This document shows, piece by piece, positions 53,069-61,888 of a stretch of DNA of 64,000 nt. The DNA lies in NCBI GenBank assembly GCA_046294625.1, contig JBKBKN010000003.1:62001-126000 (forward strand), given 5' to 3'. A program made the position numbers and the translations under genes. This DNA is from JBKBKN01 sp046294625. GTDB taxonomy: Bacteria; Bacteroidota; Bacteroidia; M30B66. Under the pieces are notes generated by a model. It was not told the origin of the DNA. It worked only from the letters and a program-made list of their open reading frames with translations, and searched no databases. Within the stretch, counting starts at the first letter, position 1; the number at the start of each line of letters is the position of its first letter.

Positions 53069-53241
53069 AGTTAAATAAGCAATCAACCGATGAATAGAAA
53101 CTTAATTTGAATTGAATGGCAAACGAAAGATTTAGCAAGAATGTATGCTTAGTTTTAAGCGAGAAATGAACAATTTGAAGTTATTGGTAAGATGAAGAAG
53201 CGACTACTTGTACTTCATGGATGGATTAAAATAATATTCTA

Positions 53242-54507
53242 TTACTTGACCATCACCATTTTTCGAGTTTCAATTCGTTCTTCTTTGCTTCCTCTGATCT
53301 TCAGTTTATAGAAGTATAAGCCAGTAGGAGCATGCTTCCCATTGCGAAGGTTTCCGTTCCAAATGATTTCCTGAGGCCCTTTGTCCATCGAAGGGTTTCG
53401 TGTGCCATAGACTTCCTCTCCAATCATGTTAAATATTTTCAATTCCACATCGCTAACTTCATCTAAAAAGAATCGAATCGATGTTTCATCAGTAAATGGA
53501 TTAGGGTAATTGGTAACCTCATCTCGTTTGATTTTGATATTTCTGTCAGCAGATTGGGTGAGATCCAATCTGAGTAATGTGCCTTGTAAGCCAACAATAA
53601 AGCCTTGCTGATTGGTGTTAAAATAGATTCCATTTAAAGGAACATTTAATGGTGATGCATTGGAACGCCATGTTTCTCCTCCGTTATTGGTGTAAACAAT
53701 AGTTGGAATTTTTCCATTACACAAATATCCTCCCACGGCCCAACCATTGTTTTCATTGAGAAATTTAACCGCATGAAGTGGTTCAGTAGTGTATGATTCT
53801 TGTTTTACCCAAGTTGCTCCACCATCTTTAGTGGCTAATATCACCCCATTATTACCGGTTATGTAGCCTATGTTAAGGTTAACAAAGTGCACACTTTCCA
53901 AGTGCTCACTCGTTCCTGGCTCTTGCTTCACCCATGTTTTTCCGCCGTCTTTAGTATGGAGTATGGTACCTTTAGTTCCTACTACCCATCCAAGCTGTTC
54001 ATTGACAAAACTTATGCCCTGCAATCGCTCTTTGACACCTGATCTAAGGTTAACCCATGTATCACCAGAATTTGTAGATTTTAAAATAGTTCCATTATAA
54101 CCAGTTACGTACAACACCTTGTTGTTAACTGCTCTCACTGCAAGAAATGCACTTACTCCTTGTGTTTTATAAATCGTATTCCACGATTCACCAAAATCTA
54201 TAGAACGTAGTATGACAGCTTCATTTTCGAAGTCGCCCCCTACAACGAATCCATTAGTTTTTCCCTGAAAGTCAATGTCATAAAGAAATTCTGAATATCC
54301 TGAGGGTCTATTAAACCATGATTTTCCTCCATCAACAGTCTGGAGAATGGTTCCGCTATTACCTACAATAAAACCTATTTTGGCATCCACAAAAAAAACA
54401 CTTCTGAAGTGCTCCTTTGTTCCTGAATTCAATACACTGATTGTCCCCTGTGCAGAGGACATTATACTAATTAAGAAAAAAAGAATACCACAGAAGTGCC
54501 GTAACAT
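53242..54507 (-). CDS. T9SS-secreted Ycf48/BNR-repeat protein
   Basis: 421 residues. A signal peptide (ILFFLISIMSSAQG) is followed by about six BNR-like blades of a beta-propeller (repeat cores GKSWFNRPS, GESWNTIYK, GDTWVNLRS, GKTWVKQEP, GATWVKQES, GETWRSNAS), resembling the Ycf48 photosystem assembly factor fold. A type A T9SS sorting domain is at the end (TNYPNPFTDETSIRFFLDE onward). The organism shows no sign of photosynthesis, so only the fold is shared. DUF2911 lies 14 bases upstream on the same strand. Confidence 0.85.
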   Translation of the reverse strand: MLRHFCGILFFLISIMSSAQGTISVLNSGTKEHFRSVFFVDAKIGFIVGNSGTILQTVDGGKSWFNRPSGYSEFLYDIDFQGKTNGFVVGGDFENEAVILRSIDFGESWNTIYKTQGVSAFLAVRAVNNKVLYVTGYNGTILKSTNSGDTWVNLRSGVKERLQGISFVNEQLGWVVGTKGTILHTKDGGKTWVKQEPGTSEHLESVHFVNLNIGYITGNNGVILATKDGGATWVKQESYTTEPLHAVKFLNENNGWAVGGYLCNGKIPTIVYTNNGGETWRSNASPLNVPLNGIYFNTNQQGFIVGLQGTLLRLDLTQSADRNIKIKRDEVTNYPNPFTDETSIRFFLDEVSDVELKIFNMIGEEVYGTRNPSMDKGPQEIIWNGNLRNGKHAPTGLYFYKLKIRGSKEERIETRKMVMVK

Positions 54508-54521
54508 TGGAAATCAGTATC

Positions 54522-55067
54522 TTACATGATATTGAAACCAATCACAACGTTTTCCCATGCAAGCGTAACACGTCCATTGTCTGAAATATTGAATTCAAGA
54601 CGTTCTTTGAATTCTCCACGCTCAGGCTTCACTGTAAAACGGAAAGCATCTTTAGATTCATCATATTTGTATGCACCCCATTGATCTGCAACCTTGTTGA
54701 TGATCACAGTCCATTCTGTCTCGCCGGGAATGGTGAATAAAGCATATCTTCCTGCAAAAAGACCATTTCCTTCCAATTTTGCATCTCTACTCACTTCTAT
54801 GGTTGTTGCTTCATTAGCTCCTGTTCTCCACACTTTACCGTAGGGAACAAGGTCTCCCCAAATTGTTCTTCCCTTCACTCCAGGGGCATTATAACGTATG
54901 GTGACCTTGAGGCCAGCGCCTAAATCCTTTTCGGCCACCATAGGGGGGCTGGGGCGCTCGTCTTTTTTAGCCGCAGTATTTGTGCTGTTGGTCTGAGCAG
55001 TAACAGGAGTGCTTAATACAATCATTAACACTGCTAATGCTCCTAAAATTGAATTAATTCTTTTCAT
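54522..55067 (-). CDS. DUF2911 domain-containing secreted protein
   Basis: 181 residues from the ATG at 55067 (a Met five codons earlier, 55082, is also possible). Signal peptide to PVTAQ. The rest is one DUF2911 domain: GRTIWGDLVPYGKVWRTGAN is the diagnostic segment, then TTIEVSRDAKLEG and GRYALFTIPGETEWTVIIN. Function unknown, probably periplasmic. Next to the BNR gene; co-transcription likely. Confidence 0.87.
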   Translation of the reverse strand: MKRINSILGALAVLMIVLSTPVTAQTNSTNTAAKKDERPSPPMVAEKDLGAGLKVTIRYNAPGVKGRTIWGDLVPYGKVWRTGANEATTIEVSRDAKLEGNGLFAGRYALFTIPGETEWTVIINKVADQWGAYKYDESKDAFRFTVKPERGEFKERLEFNISDNGRVTLAWENVVIGFNIM

Positions 55068-55230
55068 AATCTTGTTTTTCATTAGTGCTTCAAACGTACA
55101 TATTTTTTTTGAAATATCAGCCTTTACTACGGCTTACATTTCCATGTTTGAATTTTGATAACATTTATCTGTAGTCAAAATTAATGCCAAGCGAATTACA
55201 GCATGTGGGGCAAATTGAACGGTGACATCA

Positions 55231-56154
55231 TTATTGCTTATCACTTAAAAATATTTCTGCAATCATGCATCGAAAACTTCCTCCGCCAACCTTTTCAATT
55301 GTCGGGATTGGCGCTACAATCACTTCTCCATGTTTTTTAAGAACTGAGCGCTGTTCAGGAAGAAAAGCGTCATAGGCTAATTGAGACAATGCAATTAAAC
55401 TTTCACCCTCACCACTCTGTAGCTGAAGTATATTGGCAGCAAATTGATTTACCTGATCAAAACTCACTTCGATTAGCTCTCTTCCAGAGTGGATTAATCT
55501 TTCTATCACAAGTGATTTTTGGTGTTTGTTCACCATTGAATCTGAGCAAAGAACAGCAAATGTAGATCCGATACTCAAAATCACGTTGGTATGGTAATAG
55601 GGTAAACCCGCTTCATTCAACGCATCGAACAAAATGGGTTCATAACCAATAAACCGACAATACGCTATGAATAATTCTTCATTTGTTCTGACCGACTTGT
55701 TTGCATAAGCCACTTTAGAAAGGTGATCAAAAATGATGCTGCCTGTACCTTCTAAAAATCTATTATTCAAAGCTTCATTTCGCAGGTCCTTGATGTTGCG
55801 AATGACAAATTGTTTCCTAATTAAGCTCTCCCAAGGAAGATGTGTTTCTTCTCTCCGATTTGGTGCATGCATTGGAAATAAGGTAACAAGACCATTGTGT
55901 CCAAAACTGATCCAATTGTTTGGAAAAATTGCATCGGGTTTGGGTGGAACTGCAGAGTCATTAAGCACATATACATTGATTCCTTTCTCTCTCAACATGC
56001 TCACGGCCCTTTCAAACTCGCTTAAAGCCATCGCTTGAACATCATCAGGCGAAGCCTCCAAAGCCTGCTGAAAAACATTATTTGAAGCCGTTTGCTCATT
56101 AAAACCAAATGCAGCAGGGCGCACCATTAAAACATTTCTAGTAGTTTGCTTCAT
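55231..56154 (-). CDS. ctlX: CtlX-type amidinotransferase-fold hydrolase (citrulline/arginine)
   Basis: 307 residues from the ATG at 56154 (a TTG seven codons upstream is rejected). GME-fold: the N-terminal VLMVRPAAFGFNEQTA, IFPNNWISFG with the substrate-contacting Asn region, EGTGSIIFDH with the Glu, the catalytic His in YYHTNVILSIG and the nucleophile Cys C296 in GGGSFRCMIAE. Such Bacteroidota proteins are annotated as citrulline-utilisation hydrolases; the true substrate may be another guanidino or ureido compound. Independent gene, 23 bases upstream of no partner of known pathway. Confidence 0.85.
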   Translation of the reverse strand: MKQTTRNVLMVRPAAFGFNEQTASNNVFQQALEASPDDVQAMALSEFERAVSMLREKGINVYVLNDSAVPPKPDAIFPNNWISFGHNGLVTLFPMHAPNRREETHLPWESLIRKQFVIRNIKDLRNEALNNRFLEGTGSIIFDHLSKVAYANKSVRTNEELFIAYCRFIGYEPILFDALNEAGLPYYHTNVILSIGSTFAVLCSDSMVNKHQKSLVIERLIHSGRELIEVSFDQVNQFAANILQLQSGEGESLIALSQLAYDAFLPEQRSVLKKHGEVIVAPIPTIEKVGGGSFRCMIAEIFLSDKQ

Positions 56155-56198
56155 TTTAAGCCTGATAATGGACAACAGCGATGAATGTCCTTGTGTGA

Positions 56199-58580
56199 TT
56201 AAGGGTACAAAACTAGCTTTTGTGAATATGAAGACCTAATGTTCTTTGGTGAAAACTCCTGAAGTCTGAAGCTTCCGTTCACATACATTTTAAACTGGTC
56301 GTCATAGAACCGGGAGCCTAAATGTCCTGATTGCCCACCGGGTAAAACACTAATAGTTTGCTCTAATGCAGAAAAATCAATTATTCTTCGCATAGCTGGA
56401 CCAAATATTACTTCATATTTCAATTCACTATTTAAGTGAAAACCCTGATTATTCAAGACTTCATTACCACCTGAAATCTCAATAGGTCTAAGATTAAACA
56501 ATAAGTTGAGTGGTTTAACTGCTCCGAGCGGGTGCTTCAATTCCAGTTTATGCACCTTACCCCATTTCCAGTTTTGCGGATCTTTTCCAAACTTTGCTTC
56601 AATTTCGTTAAGCGTTAGATTAAATGATGCATTAATTATGCTTTTTCTATTCTCTCGCTCTTCGGTATTCTTATTATCCCACCAGGTTGAATTTTCATTC
56701 TGTAAAAATCTGGAAAGACTCGTTTTCATAAAGTGGGTGTTCATGAAATGATGGAATAAGGTATCGCCCAATTCATCACTCATGGAGAGCTTTAGAGAGT
56801 TCCAAATCCAATGGTTATAGAGAAGCGGCGCAGAAGATGAGCGCTCGTGTTTACCGTCCCATGCTTCAAGAACCTTGATCGTTTCACCATGTTTTTGCTT
56901 GTTATCGCTGTCTAGCTCCGAAAGTAACAATTGAAGCATTTTGATGCTTTCAGGAGAGTAAGAATCCATGACCATCTCTTTCATATCATCTATGCTGAAC
57001 TTTTCCCCATTCGATAATAAGTCAACAATTCTACGCGCACGGTTATCCGGTACATAATAACCCGGATAGAATTTTCCATCTAAAGACTCCGGCTGATTGT
57101 TAGCAGAGAAAACAAAATTACTTTCAGGATTTACACTATGCGGATTCTCATCAAAATCATAATAACCCAAGGGTTCATCAAGTCCTGTAAATCCATTTAA
57201 AAAGTACTTACTATTCACATGACTAGGGCGTTTGACAAGCTTTGCTGAAGCCCACCAGGCAATATTCCCTTCGCGATCGCCATACATCACATTCAATCCG
57301 GGTGCATGAATAAAAGCAGCCCCCTTCTTTGCGTCATCAAGCGTTTTTGCATGATTAAGTGAATAAGTGGCTTCAAGCGATTTTGCCGGAAAATCTAATA
57401 GTGTCCAATACATAGAAACCGGTGCATCAAATTTTTCGAATTCCCGATTTGCAAAATTCATCAATGGTCCTCGCGGTGTAACTTTGACTTCAAGTTCATG
57501 ATCGGTTTTTCCTTTTATTTTAATGATTTCCTTTCTTTTTTTCAACTCCACCCATTCATGCCGGTAAAGTACCCGATCATTTTCTATCTGCTCATAATAA
57601 AAATCCAAATCGTCATTCTCAAACATCGTGAGACCAGTAGCGCAAAAATCTGTATGCCCAACTAAAGCAAATGGAAGTCCTGCAATGTAATTGCCGTACA
57701 GGTTGGTTCCCGGATAGTTTAAATGGGCTTCATACCATACTGCGGGCAAAGAGAATCCCATGTGCGTATCGTTGCAAAAAAGCACTTTGCCCGAAACTGT
57801 CTTGTTGCCTGAAATTACCCAAGCGTTGCTTCCTACCCATGATGCCAAGGGCATCACTTCAAATACTTTATTTAGATGGCTTTGCAATGCTGTAATACTT
57901 ATCTTTGCTTTATCGATAGGTATGGTTTGAAAATCTTTAGGCCATGTAAGAGCAAGATCAGCCATCATTGATGAGTCGGTTTTCAAACGCATAAGCTCAG
58001 TAAGTGGATCTGTTTTCATCCCTTCTGCAAATCCCAAAGCCATATATCCAACCACAAGAAAAATATCATTAAGTGTGAATTCTTCGGCTTCAATATCTAA
58101 AACTCTAAACTCAAAAGGCTTAGCTCCTTTTTGCACAAATTCGTTTACGCCCTTGATATAGGCATAGGTTGCCTTTTTCAGATTTGTATCAGCTTCTTTA
58201 TCAAACACTTCAGCCGACCATGCGGCATATTGATTCAAGCCAATAGTGCGAAAAAAAATATCCGATTCTAACAAATCTTCACCGAGTATTTCTGCCAAAC
58301 GTCCTGAAGCTAAGCGTTTGATGAGTGTGAGTTGAAAAAAACGCTCCGAAGCCACAATAAATCCCAAGGATTGATAGGCATCTTCTTCATTTTGAGCAAA
58401 AATATGTGGAACGCCATATTTGTCGAAAATTACTTCAACTTTCGCATTTAAGCCAACAAGCTGCATCTCTCCTTTATAGTCGGGAACGGCTGATTGTATA
58501 AAATAATAAATGCTAATAATTAGAGCCGTTAGCAGCAAAAATATACTGATAGCAGTCAGCTTCAAAATACGTTTTAACAT
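56199..58580 (-). CDS. Penicillin acylase family protein (Ntn-hydrolase)
   Basis: 793 residues from the ATG at 58580. An N-terminal membrane anchor or signal (about 8-30) is followed by the alpha chain. The expected N-terminal nucleophile after autocleavage is S251 in VGSNAWVISGN (249-259), then FCNDTHMGF and the beta chain, which has GEREGN-like motifs (VMYGDREGNIAWW) and LPGGQSGH near the end. Members hydrolyse amide bonds of acylated amines such as acyl-homoserine lactones or beta-lactams; the substrate cannot be told. A TATATTTG promoter lies 20 bases before the start. Confidence 0.9.
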   Translation of the reverse strand: MLKRILKLTAISIFLLLTALIISIYYFIQSAVPDYKGEMQLVGLNAKVEVIFDKYGVPHIFAQNEEDAYQSLGFIVASERFFQLTLIKRLASGRLAEILGEDLLESDIFFRTIGLNQYAAWSAEVFDKEADTNLKKATYAYIKGVNEFVQKGAKPFEFRVLDIEAEEFTLNDIFLVVGYMALGFAEGMKTDPLTELMRLKTDSSMMADLALTWPKDFQTIPIDKAKISITALQSHLNKVFEVMPLASWVGSNAWVISGNKTVSGKVLFCNDTHMGFSLPAVWYEAHLNYPGTNLYGNYIAGLPFALVGHTDFCATGLTMFENDDLDFYYEQIENDRVLYRHEWVELKKRKEIIKIKGKTDHELEVKVTPRGPLMNFANREFEKFDAPVSMYWTLLDFPAKSLEATYSLNHAKTLDDAKKGAAFIHAPGLNVMYGDREGNIAWWASAKLVKRPSHVNSKYFLNGFTGLDEPLGYYDFDENPHSVNPESNFVFSANNQPESLDGKFYPGYYVPDNRARRIVDLLSNGEKFSIDDMKEMVMDSYSPESIKMLQLLLSELDSDNKQKHGETIKVLEAWDGKHERSSSAPLLYNHWIWNSLKLSMSDELGDTLFHHFMNTHFMKTSLSRFLQNENSTWWDNKNTEERENRKSIINASFNLTLNEIEAKFGKDPQNWKWGKVHKLELKHPLGAVKPLNLLFNLRPIEISGGNEVLNNQGFHLNSELKYEVIFGPAMRRIIDFSALEQTISVLPGGQSGHLGSRFYDDQFKMYVNGSFRLQEFSPKNIRSSYSQKLVLYP

Positions 58581-58600
58581 CAATCGATTGTATTGAAAAG

Positions 58601-58608
58601 CAAATATA
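58601..58608 (-). promoter_or_regulatory. -7 promoter element of the penicillin acylase gene
   Basis: Minus-strand TATATTTG matches TAnnTTTG, 20 bases before the ATG at 58580. Confidence 0.5.
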
Positions 58609-58659
58609 CTTTTACTAAGAAAACCGAAATGTTAAGATTTCTGGGAAGAAAGGAGATTT

Positions 58660-60465
58660 TCAAATCACCTGTTCTGCTTCCTGTTTCTTATGCTGCAAAG
58701 TGTATAAATGATGATAAACGCCATTTACGTTACTCATCAGCTGATTGTGGGTTCCTACTTCTGCAACCTTGCCTTTATCGATTACTATAATCTTATCTGC
58801 GTCTCTGATGGTTGACAATCGGTGAGCGACAATAAAACTTGTCCGACCCTTCATTAATTTATTTAAGGCTTCCTGAACCAATCTCTCGGATTCAGAATCT
58901 AGAGAACTGGTTGCTTCATCAAGGATCAAAATACTTGGATCTTTCAGCACAGCTCTAGCAATAGCAATTCTTTGTCGCTGACCGCCGGAAAGGGTTATGC
59001 CGCGTTCACCTACGATGGTATCATACTTTTCAGGGAAAGACTCAATAAATGCACGTGCATTAGCCTTTTCAGCTGCGTGAATAATTTCTTCCATACTCGC
59101 ATCAGGCTTGCCATAAGCAATATTTTCTCTAATAGTACCACCAAAAAGCAATACATCTTGAGGCACAATTGCCATTTGGTCCCTTAAATCAGTAAGTGCA
59201 TACTCAACACTTGGCTTTCCGTCTATATAAATTACACCTGAAACCGGGTCATAAAATCTGAGTAATAATGCGGTGATGGTTGATTTGCCTGCTCCGCTTG
59301 GTCCAACTAATGCAATTTTTTCACCCGGCTTAGCATCGAAACTAATGTCACGTAGCACAGCAATCTCTGACCTGTTAGGATAATTGAAGGCCACATTCGA
59401 AAAACGGACTTCCCCACTAATCCGACTTACCGTGTGATTGCTTTTGTCCAGATTAATGTCTTCCTTATGTTCGTCGAGAATATCAAATACTCTCTCTGTA
59501 GCACCCACTGCTTTTTGAATTTGGGTATAAAGTTCGGCAATGCCGCCAATTGAAGCCCCAACAAAAGTGGTGTAAAGGATAAAAGCAAACATTTCTCCTT
59601 CGGTGAGTTGCCCACTTTTCACAAGCCGTACCGCATACCATACCACTGCTACAATAGCTCCAAACAAACAAAAAATAATAAAGGACGCAAAGAAGCCCCG
59701 AAGCTTAGCATTTTTCAATGAAAGTGCTGTGATTTCTTTGGTGCTCTTTGCATAACGAGCCACTTCGAGAAATTCATTAGCAAATGCCTTCACACTTGCA
59801 ATACCTTGCATGGTTTCTTCTACAATGGTGTTTGATTCTGCGACTTTCTCCTGTACTTGTCGGGATATTTTACGAATATAACGTCCGAAAACTACTGCAA
59901 TTACAACCATCACCGGAAAGAGCGCAAGCATAAAAAGCGTAAGCTCTATGGAAGTTATAGAGATTAAGATAATGCCTCCAATAATGATGATAAACTGACG
60001 TAAAAACTCGGCAAGTGTAGTAGTGAAAGTATCTTGAATCTGCGTGATGTCGGCAGCAATGCGACTATTGATGTCCCCTACCCTATTGGCAGAAAAAAAA
60101 GACATCGGAAGCTGAATCAAATGCTTGTAAATAGCCTGACGCAATTTCTGTAAAGTAAACTCTGTGACTTGCGAGAAGAGATAAATCCTGAAGAAAGAAA
60201 ATACGGCCTGAGCCAAAAACAAAATCAGCAGCCAAATGGCAACCTTGTTAATGTCTTCAAATAATGTTTTTTTTGCAGAATCAACCAATTCGCCCATAAG
60301 GGATGGAAATACAAGCGCCGTAGCACTGGTCAACAGCAAAAAAACCAATCCTATGGCGAATCTGATTTTGAATTCCCCCATGAAGGAGAATATGCGCATT
60401 GCGCGTTTAAGCGATGATTTTGAAATTTTTGACTTTGGAAGGTCGTTATCGGTCCTGCGTGCCAT
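58660..60465 (-). CDS. ABC exporter, fused permease and ATPase (MsbA-like)
   Basis: 601 residues: six-helix exporter domain (about 30-310), then the nucleotide-binding domain. Walker A GPSGAGKST (388-396), signature LSGGQRQ (492-498), Walker B ILILDEA (513-519) and the switch His in VAHRLSTIRDAD are all intact. Works as a homodimer. Lipid A flippase (MsbA) is a possible role, but multidrug or peptide half-transporters look the same. It begins very close to a promoter motif, so the leader is short. Confidence 0.92.
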   Translation of the reverse strand: MARRTDNDLPKSKISKSSLKRAMRIFSFMGEFKIRFAIGLVFLLLTSATALVFPSLMGELVDSAKKTLFEDINKVAIWLLILFLAQAVFSFFRIYLFSQVTEFTLQKLRQAIYKHLIQLPMSFFSANRVGDINSRIAADITQIQDTFTTTLAEFLRQFIIIIGGIILISITSIELTLFMLALFPVMVVIAVVFGRYIRKISRQVQEKVAESNTIVEETMQGIASVKAFANEFLEVARYAKSTKEITALSLKNAKLRGFFASFIIFCLFGAIVAVVWYAVRLVKSGQLTEGEMFAFILYTTFVGASIGGIAELYTQIQKAVGATERVFDILDEHKEDINLDKSNHTVSRISGEVRFSNVAFNYPNRSEIAVLRDISFDAKPGEKIALVGPSGAGKSTITALLLRFYDPVSGVIYIDGKPSVEYALTDLRDQMAIVPQDVLLFGGTIRENIAYGKPDASMEEIIHAAEKANARAFIESFPEKYDTIVGERGITLSGGQRQRIAIARAVLKDPSILILDEATSSLDSESERLVQEALNKLMKGRTSFIVAHRLSTIRDADKIIVIDKGKVAEVGTHNQLMSNVNGVYHHLYTLQHKKQEAEQVI

Positions 60466-60473
60466 CTGAGCTG

Positions 60474-60506
60474 CAAAAGTAAGATATTATCTGCCTGATT
60501 AAACAA
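60474..60506 (-). promoter_or_regulatory. Promoter of the ABC exporter gene
   Basis: Minus strand: TTG at 60506-60504, 22-base spacer, TACTTTTG at 60481-60474; the -7 motif ends 8 bases before the ATG, implying a leader of only a few bases. Confidence 0.5.
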
Positions 60507-60535
60507 AAAGGAACAAGCAAAATAGAATTTCCGTC

Positions 60536-61831
60536 TTACAACAATACTTTTATCCGCTCCAGTTGATTGGCTCTTGAACCTTTGATAAGAATGAGCTTAC
60601 CACGAAGTTGATTGACGGATAGGTGATCAATCAATGACTGAATGCTCGTGAAATGAGTGTATTTTTCATCGGGAAGATCAGGATAGAGTTCGCCAAGCGT
60701 AAAAACATGCTCGACATCAATAGGTAATGCCAAATCGAGTATGCGTTGATGATGAATAGCTGCTTCATCGCCCAACTCCATCATTGCGCCTAAAATTAAA
60801 ATCTTGGGTTTATCGGATTTCATCGTCGCAAAACTTTTGATGGCCTGTTCCATACTGCTTGGATTGGCATTGTATGCGTCCAAAATCAAATCATTAAATT
60901 CTGAGTGAATAAACTGTGAACGATTGTTGTCCGGAACAAACTGCGCAATGGCTTCTGAAATATTTGAATCAGAAATTCCAAAATAAGATCCAATGCAAGC
61001 CGCTGCAAGTATATTGCTCAAGTTATACTCTCCTACTAAACTGGACTGGGTGGTTAATGCTCTGTCTTTAAATATTATGCTGACTTTCAAAAAGGGATTA
61101 GTCTCTAATAATTTGATTTTTGCATTGCTGTTTTCAGCTTCTCCAAATACATATCGGCTAATTCCTTCGCTCTGCTTAAGCATTCTCACATCTGTGCCGT
61201 TCACAAATGCAAAGCAGGAATGCGTCCTAAGAAAATTATACATTTCGGATTTAGCTTTAACTACGCCTTCCGGCCCGCCCATACCTTCGAGGTGTGCTAG
61301 CCCAAAATTGGTGATGTAGCCATAATTGGGTTTCGCTATTTGCATCAAATCTCTGATTTCACCCTGATGGTTAGCGCCCATTTCGATAATGGCAAAATCA
61401 GGTTCGTTTTTAATAGAAAGTATGGTTAAAGGGACACCAATATGGTTATTCAAATTTCCTTTTGTATAAACGACATCAAATTGCGTCGATAAAACCCTTG
61501 CTAATAACTCCTTACTGGTTGTTTTACCATTACTCCCTGTGATGCTGATCCATTTGCATCGATTCATTTTTGACCGATGATGGCTTGCAAGCTGCTGTAA
61601 AGCTGTCAATGCATCATCTACTATGATGATTTTATCATTGTTTTGCAAAGAAGAATCATCGCAAACGGCATAAATACATCCTTCGTCTAATGCTTGCTGA
61701 GCAAATTGGTTGCCGTCGAAATTCCCCCCTTTTAAGGCAAAAAAAATGCTCCCACGAATGATGTTTCGCGTATCGGTGCAAACACCTGTGGATTGCATAA
61801 ATTTATTGTATATATCCTGAATTGTCTCCAT
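60536..61831 (-). CDS. murF: UDP-N-acetylmuramoyl-tripeptide--D-alanyl-D-alanine ligase
   Basis: Cytoplasmic Mur ligase adding D-Ala-D-Ala to the peptidoglycan precursor. It has 431 residues. The N-terminal domain has GSIFFALKGGNFDGNQF; the ATP loop is ITGSNGKTTSKELLA (97-111); EMGANHQGEI is next, and DAYNANPSSMEQAI is MurF-specific. It is isolated from other mur genes. Its start codon is directly preceded by a terminator-like hairpin with its T-run at the position of the ribosome-binding site. Confidence 0.94.
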   Translation of the reverse strand: METIQDIYNKFMQSTGVCTDTRNIIRGSIFFALKGGNFDGNQFAQQALDEGCIYAVCDDSSLQNNDKIIIVDDALTALQQLASHHRSKMNRCKWISITGSNGKTTSKELLARVLSTQFDVVYTKGNLNNHIGVPLTILSIKNEPDFAIIEMGANHQGEIRDLMQIAKPNYGYITNFGLAHLEGMGGPEGVVKAKSEMYNFLRTHSCFAFVNGTDVRMLKQSEGISRYVFGEAENSNAKIKLLETNPFLKVSIIFKDRALTTQSSLVGEYNLSNILAAACIGSYFGISDSNISEAIAQFVPDNNRSQFIHSEFNDLILDAYNANPSSMEQAIKSFATMKSDKPKILILGAMMELGDEAAIHHQRILDLALPIDVEHVFTLGELYPDLPDEKYTHFTSIQSLIDHLSVNQLRGKLILIKGSRANQLERIKVLL

Positions 61832-61832
61832 A

Positions 61833-61869
61833 AAAAATCCCGATAAATGTAGTATCTATCGGGATTTTT
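61833..61869 (-). terminator. Terminator-like hairpin between gldK and murF
   Basis: On the minus strand AAATCCCGATA pairs with TATCGGGATTT (11 bp) followed by six T, which run into the murF start codon at 61831. It terminates the gldK transcript, or acts as a control element for murF. Confidence 0.8.
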
Positions 61870-61888
61870 GAAATGTTGTTGTTAAATA

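Noticed and set aside
53034..53138. 35-residue N-terminal extension of the thiolase
   Set aside because: It crosses the thiolase promoter; the conserved protein starts at the ATG at 53033.
53242..54507. Photosystem assembly factor
   Set aside because: Only the BNR/Ycf48-like propeller is shared; the T9SS domain and context show a secreted protein of a non-photosynthetic organism.
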